Origin: Rhodococcus tukisamuensis NBRC 100609
GTDB taxonomy: Bacteria; Actinomycetota; Actinomycetes; Mycobacteriales; Mycobacteriaceae
Reading direction: 5' to 3'
Assembly (NCBI RefSeq): GCF_001894985.1
Contig: NZ_BCXG01000034.1
Location: 1-42,991, forward strand
Length of the DNA: 42,991 bases
Of the stretch, positions 6,799-17,447 are shown in pieces. The notes under the pieces are model-generated. The model was given only the letters and a program-made list of their open reading frames with translations. It ran no database searches and had not been told where the DNA came from. How positions within the stretch are numbered: position 1 is the first letter of the stretch; the number at the start of each line of letters is the position of its first letter. The position numbers and the translations under genes were made by a program.

Positions 6799-8694
6799 TC
6801 ACCACTGCTCCGCGACCTCGTCGGGGCTCTTGTCCGGCCGCAGCCCACGCCACACCGGGTGCCGCAACCGGCCGTCCTCGGTCAGCTCCGAGTACCGCAC
6901 CTCCGCAACGAGTTCCGGCCGAACCCAGTGCGCGGTCCGCGCGTCGGCCGCGGGCACGGACGACCCGAACGGCGACGCCGGCGAGGCCAGCTCCCCGAAG
7001 GCCTCCGTCAGCCGGGCCAACGCCGCGCCGGTGAGCCCGCTGCCCACCCTTCCGAGGTAGCGCAGCGCGCCGGCGCCGTCGGGCACGCCCAGCAGCAGCG
7101 AGCCGATGCCGCCGGACCGGCCGCCCTCCCCCGGCTGCCAGCCGCCGATCACCACCTCGCGCTCGTGAACGTGCTTGAGCTTGAGCCACGACGGCGACCG
7201 CCCGGAGCGGTAGGTGGAGTCCCAGCGCTTGGCCACCACGCCCTCCATCCGCTGCTCCCGGCTGCTCGCCAGCGCCTCGCCGAGGTCCGGCGGCGCCAGC
7301 GGCGGCACCCGCCACCGGTCGCCGGCGCCGAGCCGGATCGCGTCGAGGACGGTGCGCCGGTCCCGGTAGGTCTTGGCCCGCAACGAGGTGCCGTCCAGTT
7401 GCAGCACGTCGAAGACCAGCAGCACCACCGGGTCCCGTTGCGCGGCGGCGCGCGCCTCCCCCGGCTTCGTCAGACCCATCCGCCGCTGCAGGTGCCCGAA
7501 ACTCGGCGCGCCGTCGTCGCCGAACGCCACGATCTCCCCGTCCAGCATCCCCGAATGCCCGTGCAGCCCTTCGGGTACGGCGAGCAGTTCGGGGTAGCCG
7601 GGCGTCAGGTCCACCCCGTTGCGGCTGACCAGTCGCACGGTTGACCCGCCCGACCGGGTGTCGTGGTCGAATTCGACCAGCGCCCGGATGCCGTCGAGCT
7701 TGAACTCGAACGCCCACTGGTCCGGGTCCGCGCGGGGCCCGAACTCCTCCGGTGTGGTGGCCGACGCCAGCATCGGCGCCGCGTCCGCCGCGGAACCCCG
7801 GCGTCGCACGGGCGCGTCGGGCGCGCTCGGCTGCGGCACCGTCGCGTCGGCCTCGCCCGCCTCGACGCGCTCGAGCAGCTCCCGGAAGTCCAGCTGCCGC
7901 AGCCCGGTCCGGGCCAGCTCGTCCCAGGTCCGGGGCGCGGCCACCGTCGGCAACGCCGTCCCACGCAGCGAGTACGGCGACACCGTGGTCTTGGATGCCG
8001 AGTTCTGGCTCCAGTCGACGAACACCTTGCCCGCCCGTTCGGACCGGGTCATCGTGGCGGTCACCGATTTCGGCGTCTCCCGCTCCAACTCGACGGCGAT
8101 CTGCTTGGCGACCTCCACGCAGCGCGTCGCCGGCCAGCCGCGCCCCAGCCCGGCGTACAGGTGAATTCCCTTGCTGCCGCTGGTCACCGGCAGGGCGTCC
8201 AGCCCCCGCGAGCCGAGGCGGTCGCGCACCCGCAGTGCCACCTCGGCGCACTCGTCGAGGCTCACCCCGGGGCCCGGGTCCAGGTCGATGACCAACCGGT
8301 CGGGGTCCCGCGGCTGCCCGGCCGCGTCGAAGCGCCACTGCGGGACGTGGAACTCGAGCGAGCCGGACTGGGCGAAGTAGACCAGCGCCGCCAGTGAGTC
8401 GACCACCGGGTAGGTGATCGTCTTCGACGAGTGCCGCATCACCGTCCGCGGCACCCACGACGGCGTCGCGCTGTCGACGTTCTTCTGGAAGAACGGGGTC
8501 GCCGAGGTGCCGTCGGGCCAGCGTTTGCGGGTCACCGGCCGGCCGGCGAGCAGCGGCAGCATGAGCGGTCCGACCGTGGTGAAGTACTGCAGCACTTCCG
8601 CCTTGGTGGTCCCGGCCTCCGGGTAGAGCACCTTGTCCAGGTTGGTCAGGGACACGCGTCGGCCCTCGACCACCACCTCGACGTCGTGCTCCAT
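6799..8694 (-). CDS. ligD: ATP-dependent DNA ligase LigD (polymerase and ligase domains)
   Basis: A 631-aa NHEJ enzyme that fills and seals double-strand breaks together with Ku. The N-terminal PrimPol-type polymerase domain (about 1-255) shows the catalytic DLDP at 137-140, SGSKGIHLY at 172-180 and VDWSQNS with Asp227. After a Pro/Ala-rich linker (about 280-305), the ligase domain begins; EFKLDGIR holds the adenylated Lys332, LDGEIVAF is motif III/IIIa-like, EGVVAKR is motif IV and WLKLKH motif V, followed by an OB-fold. The His-rich phosphoesterase domain present in the M. tuberculosis protein (about 760 aa) is not seen, and the length agrees with its absence. The gene is divergent from ku, 60 nt away. 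Confidence 0.93.
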   Translation of the reverse strand: MEHDVEVVVEGRRVSLTNLDKVLYPEAGTTKAEVLQYFTTVGPLMLPLLAGRPVTRKRWPDGTSATPFFQKNVDSATPSWVPRTVMRHSSKTITYPVVDSLAALVYFAQSGSLEFHVPQWRFDAAGQPRDPDRLVIDLDPGPGVSLDECAEVALRVRDRLGSRGLDALPVTSGSKGIHLYAGLGRGWPATRCVEVAKQIAVELERETPKSVTATMTRSERAGKVFVDWSQNSASKTTVSPYSLRGTALPTVAAPRTWDELARTGLRQLDFRELLERVEAGEADATVPQPSAPDAPVRRRGSAADAAPMLASATTPEEFGPRADPDQWAFEFKLDGIRALVEFDHDTRSGGSTVRLVSRNGVDLTPGYPELLAVPEGLHGHSGMLDGEIVAFGDDGAPSFGHLQRRMGLTKPGEARAAAQRDPVVLLVFDVLQLDGTSLRAKTYRDRRTVLDAIRLGAGDRWRVPPLAPPDLGEALASSREQRMEGVVAKRWDSTYRSGRSPSWLKLKHVHEREVVIGGWQPGEGGRSGGIGSLLLGVPDGAGALRYLGRVGSGLTGAALARLTEAFGELASPASPFGSSVPAADARTAHWVRPELVAEVRYSELTEDGRLRHPVWRGLRPDKSPDEVAEQW

Positions 8695-8754
8695 CTACCG
8701 CCGCCCTGGTCCGTTCGCCTGGCCTGATCCCACAGTGTGGACCATCATGGTTCC

Positions 8755-9603
8755 ATGCGGTCAATTTGGAAAGGCTCCATCGCGTTCGGTCTGGTGAACG
8801 TCCCGGTGAAGGTCTACACCGCGACCGAAGACCACGACATCAGGTTTCACCAGGTCCACGGCAAGGACGGCGGCCGGATCAAGTACAACCGCGTCTGCTC
8901 CGAGTGCGGCCAGGTGATCCAGTTCGCCGACATCGACAAGGCGTACACCTCCGAGGACGGCGCCCAGGTGATCCTCACCGACGACGACTTCGACAAGCTG
9001 CCCGCCGCGGAGAAGCACGAGATCCCGGTGCTGCAGTTCGTGCCGTCCGAGCAGATCGACCCGATCCTGTTCGAGAAGAGCTACTTCCTCGAACCGGACT
9101 CGGCCTCGCCGAAGGCCTACGTGCTGCTGGCGTCGACGCTCGAGGAGAGCGACCGCACCGCCCTGGTGCACTTCACCCTGCGCCAGCGCACCCGGCTGGC
9201 CGCGCTGCGGGTGCGCGACGGGGTGCTGCTGATCCAGACGCTGCTGTGGCCCGACGAGGTGCGGGAGACGGAGTTCGGGTCGCTCGAGGACGCGTCGGAG
9301 CCGTCCGGCAAGGAGCTGACGATGGCGAAGTCGCTGGTGGAGTCGATGTCGGAGGACTTCGCCCCGGAGACCTACACCGACGAGTACCAGATCCAGCTGC
9401 AAAAGATGCTCGACGAGGCGATCGCGAACGGCGGCCAGAAGGTCACGCACCCGGCGGCGGCCGCGCACGAGGCGGACGCCGAGGTGGTGGACCTGGTCGC
9501 GGCCCTGCAGCGCAGCGTGGACGCGGCGAAGTCGGGCAAGCAGGCCGGCGAAGAGCGCGAGGAGCCCAAGACCAAACGCGCCCGGGTCCGCAAGACCGGC
9601 TGA
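8755..9603 (+). CDS. ku: Ku homodimeric DNA end-binding protein
   Basis: A 282-aa bacterial Ku, which forms a ring over broken ends and recruits LigD. It starts MRSIWKGSIAFGLVNVPVKVYTA, a very well conserved Ku opening, and continues with FHQVHGKDGGRIKYNRVCSECGQVI (the CxxC pair region) and FEKSYFLEPD. The tail is rich in Lys, Arg and Glu (KTKRARVRKTG), as expected for the DNA-contacting C-terminus. The ATG at 8755 gives the canonical N-terminus; a GTG at 8737 is in frame but adds non-conserved residues. CATCAT at 8743-8748 ends 7 nt before the ATG and may be the -10 of a leaderless transcript. Confidence 0.96.
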   Translation: MRSIWKGSIAFGLVNVPVKVYTATEDHDIRFHQVHGKDGGRIKYNRVCSECGQVIQFADIDKAYTSEDGAQVILTDDDFDKLPAAEKHEIPVLQFVPSEQIDPILFEKSYFLEPDSASPKAYVLLASTLEESDRTALVHFTLRQRTRLAALRVRDGVLLIQTLLWPDEVRETEFGSLEDASEPSGKELTMAKSLVESMSEDFAPETYTDEYQIQLQKMLDEAIANGGQKVTHPAAAAHEADAEVVDLVAALQRSVDAAKSGKQAGEEREEPKTKRARVRKTG

Positions 9604-9747
9604 GTCGGCCGGATCCTCCCGACTCAGCCGTGACGCTCACCTGCCGGCCGCCGGCCCAGCGGGTGGCGAGCACAGCGTTCGCCCTGGTTGTCGAACCTTC
9701 GTTCCCCTTTTGATCCGTTCGGGGCGGTGGGACGATCGAAATGCCCC

Positions 9748-9765
9748 TCAGCCAATCCGGGCTGA
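9748..9765. promoter_or_regulatory. Inverted repeat in the upstream region of the first DPTCC gene
   Basis: TCAGCC-N6-GGCTGA is a perfect 6-bp-arm inverted repeat 25 nt before the ATG at 9791. It could be an operator or a 5'-UTR hairpin. A clear -35/-10 pair was not found in 9604-9790. The ribosome site of the downstream gene is also poor. Confidence 0.25.
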
Positions 9766-9790
9766 TCGAATCGAACGCGGGGTACTCCTC

Positions 9791-10210
9791 ATGTTCAAAT
9801 CAATTCTGGGCACCACGATGTCCACCGTTGCGATCGTCCCGATCGCGTTGGTCGTCGGCGTCGGGCCGGCCCAGGCGAGTAGTCATCTCACGACCACCGT
9901 GACGGGTGGGCCGACCCGGGTCCTCGTCACCACCGATCGGTCGACGCCGGGAGGTACCTCTCATTGCATGGCGAGAGTCGACAGCGGCCCGAATCAGCAC
10001 TATGACGCGACCGTGGATGCGCCGGGATCCGTCACCTTCCGGAACGTAACCGCAGGCACTCACGCCGTGACATTTGACTGCGGCGGCGGCATGGGACGCT
10101 CGCCCGCGACCGTGGAGGTCAAGGCGGCCGACCCGTTCGGCGACCTCGTCAACGGATTCCTCAAGCAGGTCGGCCTCACGATGTTCGTGACCGATCCGAC
10201 CTGCTGCTGA
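9791..10210 (+). CDS. Secreted four-cysteine protein ending in DPTCC (copy 1)
   Basis: A 139-aa exported protein of no family I recognise. Residues 1-29 form a Sec signal peptide (one Lys, hydrophobic core AIVPIALVVGV, cleavage after AQA). The mature part looks like one all-beta, immunoglobulin-like domain: GGPTRVLVTT, then FRNVTAGTHAVTFDCG. A predicted amphipathic helix (KAADPFGDLVNGFLKQVGL) and the terminal TDPTCC follow. Cysteines are at 59, 97, 138 and 139. The next gene is a paralogue with the same plan. Codon use is less GC-biased than in the neighbours. Start chosen at the ATG directly before the signal peptide. Confidence 0.75.
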   Translation: MFKSILGTTMSTVAIVPIALVVGVGPAQASSHLTTTVTGGPTRVLVTTDRSTPGGTSHCMARVDSGPNQHYDATVDAPGSVTFRNVTAGTHAVTFDCGGGMGRSPATVEVKAADPFGDLVNGFLKQVGLTMFVTDPTCC

Positions 10211-10244
10211 CATTTCGAGCTCGATACCAGCGCAGGAGCACACC

Positions 10245-10658
10245 ATGAACAGAGCAATCCGCGTGGCGTCAGTGGCCATGGCGGTACCCGCACTGATCGT
10301 TACCGGGTCTGGAGTTGCACAGGGAGCCCACCTGACCAACCCCACAGCCGTAGGTGGACCTGAAAGGATTCTGGTCACGCTGACGAGCACGACGGGTACC
10401 AACGCGTCATGCAGGGCAAAGGTCACCCCCGAGGGCGACGATTTCGGACTCAACGTCCCTGGTAACGGCGTCGGGTCGACGACCTTCAGAAATCTGGCAC
10501 CAGGAACCCACTCCGTCGACATCACCTGCGGAGCTCACTATGCGACGACCGTCAACAACATTCAGGTCAAAGCGGCAGACCCGATCGGCGACTTCATCAA
10601 CGGCGCGCTGAAGCAGTTCGGTCTCACCGGTCTGATGTGGGATCCGACCTGCTGCTGA
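10245..10658 (+). CDS. Secreted four-cysteine protein ending in DPTCC (copy 2)
   Basis: A 137-aa paralogue of the preceding gene, 34 nt downstream and with a good AGGAG ribosome site. The signal peptide spans about residues 1-28 (NRAIR, then AMAVPALIVTGSG). The mature domain shares AVGGPERILVTL, FRNLAPGTHSVDITCG, VKAADPIGDFINGALKQFGL and the terminal WDPTCC with copy 1. The four cysteines (56, 95, 136, 137) line up with those of copy 1, so two disulfides, or a reactive vicinal pair at the C-terminus, are possible. The pair probably forms an operon ending at the hairpin at 10672-10725. Function unknown. Confidence 0.78.
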   Translation: MNRAIRVASVAMAVPALIVTGSGVAQGAHLTNPTAVGGPERILVTLTSTTGTNASCRAKVTPEGDDFGLNVPGNGVGSTTFRNLAPGTHSVDITCGAHYATTVNNIQVKAADPIGDFINGALKQFGLTGLMWDPTCC

Positions 10659-10671
10659 CCTCCGATACGCA

Positions 10672-10725
10672 GAACGGGAACTCGGTGCTCGTCTTCTTGC
10701 GAATACGAGCCGCGAATTCCCGTTC
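10672..10725. terminator. Two-part hairpin between convergent DPTCC and suf operons
   Basis: GAACGGGAA (10672-10680) pairs perfectly with TTCCCGTTC (10717-10725), and inside it GCTCGT (10687-10692) pairs with ACGAGC (10705-10710). It sits between the stop of copy 2 (10658) and that of sufT (10741), and so can end transcription from both sides. Confidence 0.65.
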
Positions 10726-10740
10726 GGCAAGAACGCGTCG

Positions 10741-11136
10741 CTAGACCGTGAACCCCAGCGCGCGCAGCTGCTCGCGGCCGTCCTCGGTGATCTTGTCCGG
10801 GCCCCACGGCGGCAGCCACACCCAGTTGAGCTTGAGGTCCTCGACGAGGCCGCTCTTGACCAGCGCGCCGCGGGCCTGCTCCTCGATGACGTCGGTCAGG
10901 GGGCACGCGGCCGAGGTCAGCGTCATGTCGACCGTCGCCACGTTGTCGTCGTCGACCGAGATGCCGTAGACCAGGCCGAGGTCCACGACGTTGATGCCCA
11001 GCTCGGGGTCGACGACGTCGCGCATGGCCTCCTCGAGGTCGTCGAGGAACAGCTGCTGCTCGGGGGTCGGCGGGGTCGGCTCCTCCGCGGCCGGCGTCTC
11101 GGAGGCCTGCGCCTCGGAAGCCTGGGTTTCGGTCAT
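10741..11136 (-). CDS. sufT: SufT-like Fe-S assembly factor (MIP18/DUF59 family)
   Basis: A 131-aa protein. An acidic, Ala/Pro-rich N-terminus (about 1-25) precedes a single MIP18/DUF59 domain: EEAMRDVVDPELGINVVDLGLVYGI with the DPE motif, TLTSAACPLTDVIEEQ with the conserved Cys, and LNWVWLPPWGPDKITEDGREQLRALGF. The family helps to mature Fe-S proteins, probably as a carrier or adaptor. It is the last gene of the suf operon, as Rv1466 is in M. tuberculosis. Its ATG overlaps the sufU TGA (ATGA), indicating translational coupling. Confidence 0.9.
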   Translation of the reverse strand: MTETQASEAQASETPAAEEPTPPTPEQQLFLDDLEEAMRDVVDPELGINVVDLGLVYGISVDDDNVATVDMTLTSAACPLTDVIEEQARGALVKSGLVEDLKLNWVWLPPWGPDKITEDGREQLRALGFTV

Positions 11137-11627
11137 GATGCGTGTCCTCCGGTCTGAGCCGGCACCGCGGTACCGGCAAAATTTTCGCTGCTGTCGACAA
11201 TCTGAACCACGGCGTCCTTGAACGCCATCCAACCGAGCAACGCGCACTTCACCCGGGCCGGGTACTTCGAGACGCCCGCGAACGCGATGCCGTCGCCGAG
11301 CACGTCCTCGTCGCCCTCGATCGCACCGCGGCTGGTGATCATCTCGCCGAACGCGTCGACGGTGGCCAGCGCGTCGCCGACCGCCATGCCCACCACCTGG
11401 TCGGTGAGCACCGAGGTCGCGGCCTGGCTGATCGAGCAGCCCTGACCGTCGTACGACACGTCGGCCACCCGGCCGTCGTCGGTCAGTGCCACCCGCAGGG
11501 TGATCTCGTCACCACAGGTCGGGTTGACGTGGTGCACCTCGGCGCCGAACGGCTCACGCAGTCCGCGCCCGTGCGGGTGCTTGTAGTGGTCCAGGATCAC
11601 TTCCTGGTACATCTGTTCCATCCGCAT
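11133..11627 (-). CDS. sufU: SufU sulfur-transfer protein
   Basis: A 164-aa Zn-dependent sulfurtransferase that takes sulfide from SufS and hands it to the SufBCD scaffold. The zinc and transfer ligands are visible: Cys38 and Asp40 in NPTCGDE, Cys64 in DGQGCSIS and Cys128 in RVKCALLGW. The extra segment after MITSRG (about 98-118) is typical of SufU as opposed to IscU. The ATG at 11627 lies 2 nt after the sufS stop and opens MRMEQMYQEVILDHYKHP, the normal N-terminus. It is coupled to sufT by an ATGA overlap. Confidence 0.95.
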   Translation of the reverse strand: MRMEQMYQEVILDHYKHPHGRGLREPFGAEVHHVNPTCGDEITLRVALTDDGRVADVSYDGQGCSISQAATSVLTDQVVGMAVGDALATVDAFGEMITSRGAIEGDEDVLGDGIAFAGVSKYPARVKCALLGWMAFKDAVVQIVDSSENFAGTAVPAQTGGHAS

Positions 11628-11629
11628 GA

Positions 11630-13758
<2,129 letters not shown>

Positions 13759-13795
13759 TGAATAAAGTCCTTTGAGAAGTGTGGTGGCGGCGGTC

Positions 13796-15019
13796 TCAGA
13801 CGCCGACCGCGGCGAGCTCGACCTCGATGGCGGCTTCGAGGCGCTCGCGCACCTCGGGGACGGCGATGCGGTCGATGATCTCGTGGAAGAAGCCACGGAC
13901 CACCAGGCGCCGGGCCTGGTCCTCCGGGATACCCCGCGACCGCAGGTAGAACAGCTGCTCGTCGTCGAAACGTCCGGTGGCACTGGCGTGTCCGGCGCCG
14001 ACGATCTCGCCGGTCTCGATCTCCAGGTTCGGCACCGAGTCGGCGCGGGCGCCGTCGGTGAGCACCAGGTTCCGGTTCAGCTCGAAGGTGTCGGTGCCCT
14101 CGGCCGACGCGCGGATCAGCACGTCGCCGACCCACACGGTGTGCGCGTCAGGCTTGCCGGAGTGCGGGTCGCCCTGCAGCGCGCCCTTGTAGACGACGTT
14201 CGACTTGCAGTGCGGCGCCGAGTGGTCCACCAGCAGCCGCTGCTCGAAGAACTGGCCGGCGTCGGCGAAGTACAGGCCGAGCAGTTCGGCGTCGCCGCCG
14301 GGACCGTCGTACTTGACGGTCGGGGTGAGCCGGACCAGGTCGCCGCCGAGGGACACCGAGGTGTACCGCAGCACCGAGTCCCGGCCGAGCCGCGAGTGGT
14401 GCGCCGCGACGTGCACGGCGTCGTCGGCCCAGTCCTGCACCGCGACCACGGTCAGCTTGGCGCTGTCGCCGACGATGAACTCCACGTTCTCGGCGTAGGT
14501 GCCGCTGCCGCGCTGGTCCAGCACGACGGTGGCCTTCGCGAACGCCTCGAGCCGAACCTGGATGTGGCCGTAGGCCACCTTGTCCACGCCGGGCCCGGTC
14601 ACCACGATGTTGACGGCGTCGGCGACCTCATGCTCCTTGGCCACGGTGATCACCGTGGCCGACTCGAAGCCGGAGTACGCCTGCGCGGCGACGCGGTCGG
14701 CGGGTACACCGGCCTGACCGAGACGAGCATCGTCACGGCCGACGGTCTCGACGCTGACGCCCTCGACCGCCTGGACCTCGACGGTCGCGGCGCCGGAGCG
14801 GACCGCGGTGCCGTCGTGCAGGCCGCGCAGCCGGCGCAGCGGCGTGAAGCGCCACGCCTCGTCGCGTCCCGCAGGGACCTCGAAAGCGTTGACGTCGTAC
14901 GACGTGAACACCTCGCCCTTGTTCGTGGCAGGCACCGCCTGCGCGTTGGTGGCGGGCACGATGTTCTCACCGGCGACGGCGGCCTTGACCCCGGTCGTCG
15001 CCTCGTTTGCGTTGGCCAC
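13796..15019 (-). CDS. sufD: SufD scaffold protein
   Basis: A 407-aa SufB/SufD-family beta-helix protein, partner of SufB. The C-terminal region NLEIETGEIVGAGHASATGRFDDEQLFYLRSRGI contains the conserved His and the family's usual end, and GRDEAWRFTPLRRLRGL near residue 52 is typical of SufD. The GTG at 15019 shares one base with the TAG of sufB, so the two genes are tightly coupled. There is no uORF or gap between them. Confidence 0.95.
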   Translation of the reverse strand: MANANEATTGVKAAVAGENIVPATNAQAVPATNKGEVFTSYDVNAFEVPAGRDEAWRFTPLRRLRGLHDGTAVRSGAATVEVQAVEGVSVETVGRDDARLGQAGVPADRVAAQAYSGFESATVITVAKEHEVADAVNIVVTGPGVDKVAYGHIQVRLEAFAKATVVLDQRGSGTYAENVEFIVGDSAKLTVVAVQDWADDAVHVAAHHSRLGRDSVLRYTSVSLGGDLVRLTPTVKYDGPGGDAELLGLYFADAGQFFEQRLLVDHSAPHCKSNVVYKGALQGDPHSGKPDAHTVWVGDVLIRASAEGTDTFELNRNLVLTDGARADSVPNLEIETGEIVGAGHASATGRFDDEQLFYLRSRGIPEDQARRLVVRGFFHEIIDRIAVPEVRERLEAAIEVELAAVGV

Positions 15020-16464
15020 TAACCCACGGCCCCTTCCATCTGCAGTTCGATCAGGCGGTTGAGCTCGAGGGCGTATTCCATCGGCAGCTCCTTGGCGATG
15101 GGCTCGACGAACCCGCGCACCACCATGGCCATGGCCTCGTCCTCGGTGAGGCCGCGGCTCATCAGGTAGAACAACTGGTCTTCGCTGACCTTCGAGACGG
15201 TCGCCTCGTGACCCATCGACACGTCGTCCTCGCGGATGTCGACGTAGGGGTAGGTGTCGGAGCGGCTGATCTGGTCGACCAACAGGGCGTCGCACTTGAC
15301 GGTCGACTTCGACCCGTGCGCACCCTTGTTGACCTGGACCAGTCCGCGGTAGGACGCGCGTCCGCCGCCGCGGGCCACCGACTTGCTGACGATGGTCGAG
15401 GAGGTGTACGGCGCCAGGTGCAGCATCTTCGCGCCGGTGTCCTGGTGCTGGCCCTCGCCCGCGAAGGCGACCGAGAGGACCTCGCCGCGGGCGTGCTCGC
15501 CCATCATCCACACGGCCGGGTACTTCATGGTGACCTTGGACCCGATGTTGCCGTCGACCCACTCCATCGAGCCGCCGGCGTCCACCTTGGTGCGCTTGGT
15601 CACCAGGTTGTAGACGTTGTTCGACCAGTTCTGGATGGTCGTGTAGCGGCAGTGGCCGCCCTTCTTGACGATGATCTCGACGACCGCGGAGTGCAGCGAG
15701 TCGGACTTGTAGATCGGCGCGGTGCAGCCCTCGACGTAGTGCACCGAGGCGCCCTCGTCGACGATGATCAGGGTGCGCTCGAACTGGCCCATGTTCTCGG
15801 TGTTGATCCGGAAGTAGGCCTGCAGCGGGATGTCGACGTGCACGCCCGGCGGCACGTAGATGAAGGAGCCGCCCGACCACACCGCGGTGTTGAGCGCGGA
15901 GAACTTGTTGTCGCCCGCGGGGATCACGGAGCCGAAGTACTCCTTGAACAGCTCCGGGTGCTGCTTGAGCCCGGTGTCCGTGTCGAGGAAGATCACGCCC
16001 TGCTGCTCGAGATCCTCACGGATCGAGTGGTAGACGACCTCGGACTCGTACTGCGCGGCGACACCGGCGACCAGGCGCTGCTTCTCCGCCTCGGGGATGC
16101 CGAGCCGGTCGTACGTGTTCTTGATGTCCTCGGGCAGGTCCTCCCAGGACTCCGCCTGCTTCTCGCTGGACCGCACGAAGTACTTGATGTTGTCGAAGTG
16201 GATGCCCTCGAGGTTGGAACCCCAGTGCGGCATCGGCTTCTTGTCGAACGTCTTGAGCGCCTTGAGCCGGATGTCGAGCATCCACTCGGGCTCGCTCTTC
16301 TTCGCGGAGATGTCCCGCACGACGGCCTCGGACAACCCGCGCTGCGCGCTGGCACCGGCGACGTCGGAGTCCGACCAGCCGTAGCCGTAATGGCCCAGCG
16401 AGGCAATCGTCTCGTCCTGCGTGAGCGGCGCCTCGGTTGTCACCTGGTCTGGTGTGACGGTCAT
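15019..16464 (-). CDS. sufB: SufB scaffold protein
   Basis: A 481-aa Fe-S scaffold subunit. Recognisable stretches are [73 protein letters not shown] and [20 protein letters not shown], which hold the cluster and sulfur-path cysteines, and [17 protein letters not shown] at the end. M. tuberculosis SufB carries an intein; this protein has normal bacterial length and no insertion. AAGGAG precedes the ATG at 16464, and the ATG overlaps the stop of the 35-codon ORF upstream. Confidence 0.98.
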   Translation of the reverse strand: MTVTPDQVTTEAPLTQDETIASLGHYGYGWSDSDVAGASAQRGLSEAVVRDISAKKSEPEWMLDIRLKALKTFDKKPMPHWGSNLEGIHFDNIKYFVRSSEKQAESWEDLPEDIKNTYDRLGIPEAEKQRLVAGVAAQYESEVVYHSIREDLEQQGVIFLDTDTGLKQHPELFKEYFGSVIPAGDNKFSALNTAVWSGGSFIYVPPGVHVDIPLQAYFRINTENMGQFERTLIIVDEGASVHYVEGCTAPIYKSDSLHSAVVEIIVKKGGHCRYTTIQNWSNNVYNLVTKRTKVDAGGSMEWVDGNIGSKVTMKYPAVWMMGEHARGEVLSVAFAGEGQHQDTGAKMLHLAPYTSSTIVSKSVARGGGRASYRGLVQVNKGAHGSKSTVKCDALLVDQISRSDTYPYVDIREDDVSMGHEATVSKVSEDQLFYLMSRGLTEDEAMAMVVRGFVEPIAKELPMEYALELNRLIELQMEGAVG

Positions 16465-16568
16465 GCGAGCTCCTTCCGGAGTCTTGGTACGTACCGGTAC
16501 GGGCTGGGTACCGGCGGAGGTGAGGTTTCGGGGGTCGAACTGGTCGAGATCAACGTCGGTGGGGTCAT
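16461..16568 (-). CDS. Candidate 35-aa bridging ORF between sufR and sufB
   Basis: [20 protein letters not shown], then a Pro/Arg-rich tail ending RLRKELA. Its ATG overlaps the sufR TGA (ATGA at 16568-16565) and its TGA overlaps the sufB ATG (ATGA at 16464-16461), so a ribosome leaving sufR could reinitiate, cross the gap, and reinitiate on sufB. It has low complexity and no recognisable domain. It may serve only to couple translation. In a GC-rich genome an open 35-codon frame can arise by chance, so confidence is limited. Confidence 0.35.
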   Translation of the reverse strand: MTPPTLISTSSTPETSPPPVPSPYRYVPRLRKELA

Positions 16569-17356
16569 GTCGCTTCCTGGTGCAGCGCGGCCGGAGGCAC
16601 CAGCGGCACGTGTGTGGTGCAGGCGCAGTCCCCGTTCGCGATGGTCGCGAGCCGTTGCACGTGGGTGCCGAGCAGCTCGGCGAACGCCTGCGTCTCCGCC
16701 TCGCACAGTTCGGGGAACTCGGACGCGACGTGCGAGACCGGGCAGTGGTGCTGGCAGATCTGCACGCCGTTGCCCACCGGCCTGGTGGTGGCCGCGAACC
16801 CGGCTGAGGTGAACGCGTCCGCGATGGCGTCCGCGGTCTGCTCGACCTCCTCGGCGCTGTCGTGCGCTGCCGGGTCGATGTCGGCGACGATGGTCTGCAC
16901 GCGGCGACGGGCGAACTCCACGATCGCGGCCTCGCCGCCGACCTCCCGGAGCTGACGCATCGCGGCGCCGGCCAGGTCGTCGTACGAGTGCCCCAGCCGG
17001 GACCGGCCCGCGGCCGTGAGCTGGAACTGCTTCGCCGGGCGCCCGCGGCCCTTGTGCTGCCAGCTCGCCGCCCGGGCCGAACGCGCCTCACCGGTCTCGA
17101 TCAGTGCCTCGAGGTGCCGACGCACCCCGGCCGCACTCAGACCCAGTTCCGCGCCGATCTCCGTCGCGGTGATCGGGCCCCGCTGCAGCAGCAGTTGCAC
17201 CACCGCGGCGCGAGTGTGACCCTCGTGGGCGCCGGCCGTGGGGTTCAGCGTCGCCGCGCGCGGCGCGGCAGCGGACGTGACGGCACCGGGCGATGCGGGA
17301 ACAGGTACATGACCTGCGCCTTCGCCACGAGAGACCTGAGCCGCTGCCGATTTCAC
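16565..17356 (-). CDS. sufR: SufR, Fe-S cluster-binding repressor of the suf operon
   Basis: A 263-aa winged-helix regulator homologous to Rv1460. The HTH spans [10 protein letters not shown]-type sequence through [14 protein letters not shown] (about 48-87). The C-terminal half carries QICQHHC (Cys201, Cys205), Cys218 and GDCACTTH (Cys244, Cys246), which supply [4Fe-4S] ligands. The holo-protein is known to repress suf in cyanobacteria and mycobacteria and to lose repression when the cluster is damaged. The GTG at 17356 is preferred over the upstream ATG at 17395, because the predicted -10 and the operator overlap it. It heads the suf operon and is divergent from mptB. Confidence 0.94.
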   Translation of the reverse strand: MKSAAAQVSRGEGAGHVPVPASPGAVTSAAAPRAATLNPTAGAHEGHTRAAVVQLLLQRGPITATEIGAELGLSAAGVRRHLEALIETGEARSARAASWQHKGRGRPAKQFQLTAAGRSRLGHSYDDLAGAAMRQLREVGGEAAIVEFARRRVQTIVADIDPAAHDSAEEVEQTADAIADAFTSAGFAATTRPVGNGVQICQHHCPVSHVASEFPELCEAETQAFAELLGTHVQRLATIANGDCACTTHVPLVPPAALHQEAT

Positions 17357-17391
17357 AACACCAGTGTGACGGAATTGCCGGGCAGGGTCCA
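17353..17391 (-). promoter_or_regulatory. sufR promoter with SufR operator
   Basis: On the minus strand TGGACC (17391-17386), 17 nt, CACACT (17368-17363) and then GTG at 17356 gives a leaderless promoter geometry. ACACT-N5-TGTGA at 17367-17353 overlaps the -10 and the start codon; it matches the inverted repeat I recall being reported for M. tuberculosis SufR. Binding there would block RNA polymerase and explain autoregulation of the whole operon. Confidence 0.6.
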
Positions 17392-17447
17392 CCAAGGGTG
17401 CCCTGCATTACACCGCCGCGCCTGATTCCGCACGCCAAACGCACCGC

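Noticed and set aside
9604-9790. Terminator for ku in GCCGGCCGCCGGC
   Set aside because: The repeat is self-complementary but leaves a loop of about one base; no stable stem with a normal loop could be drawn.
15019-16464. Intein in SufB
   Set aside because: Considered because M. tuberculosis SufB has one, but the protein is 481 aa, continuous and without splice motifs.
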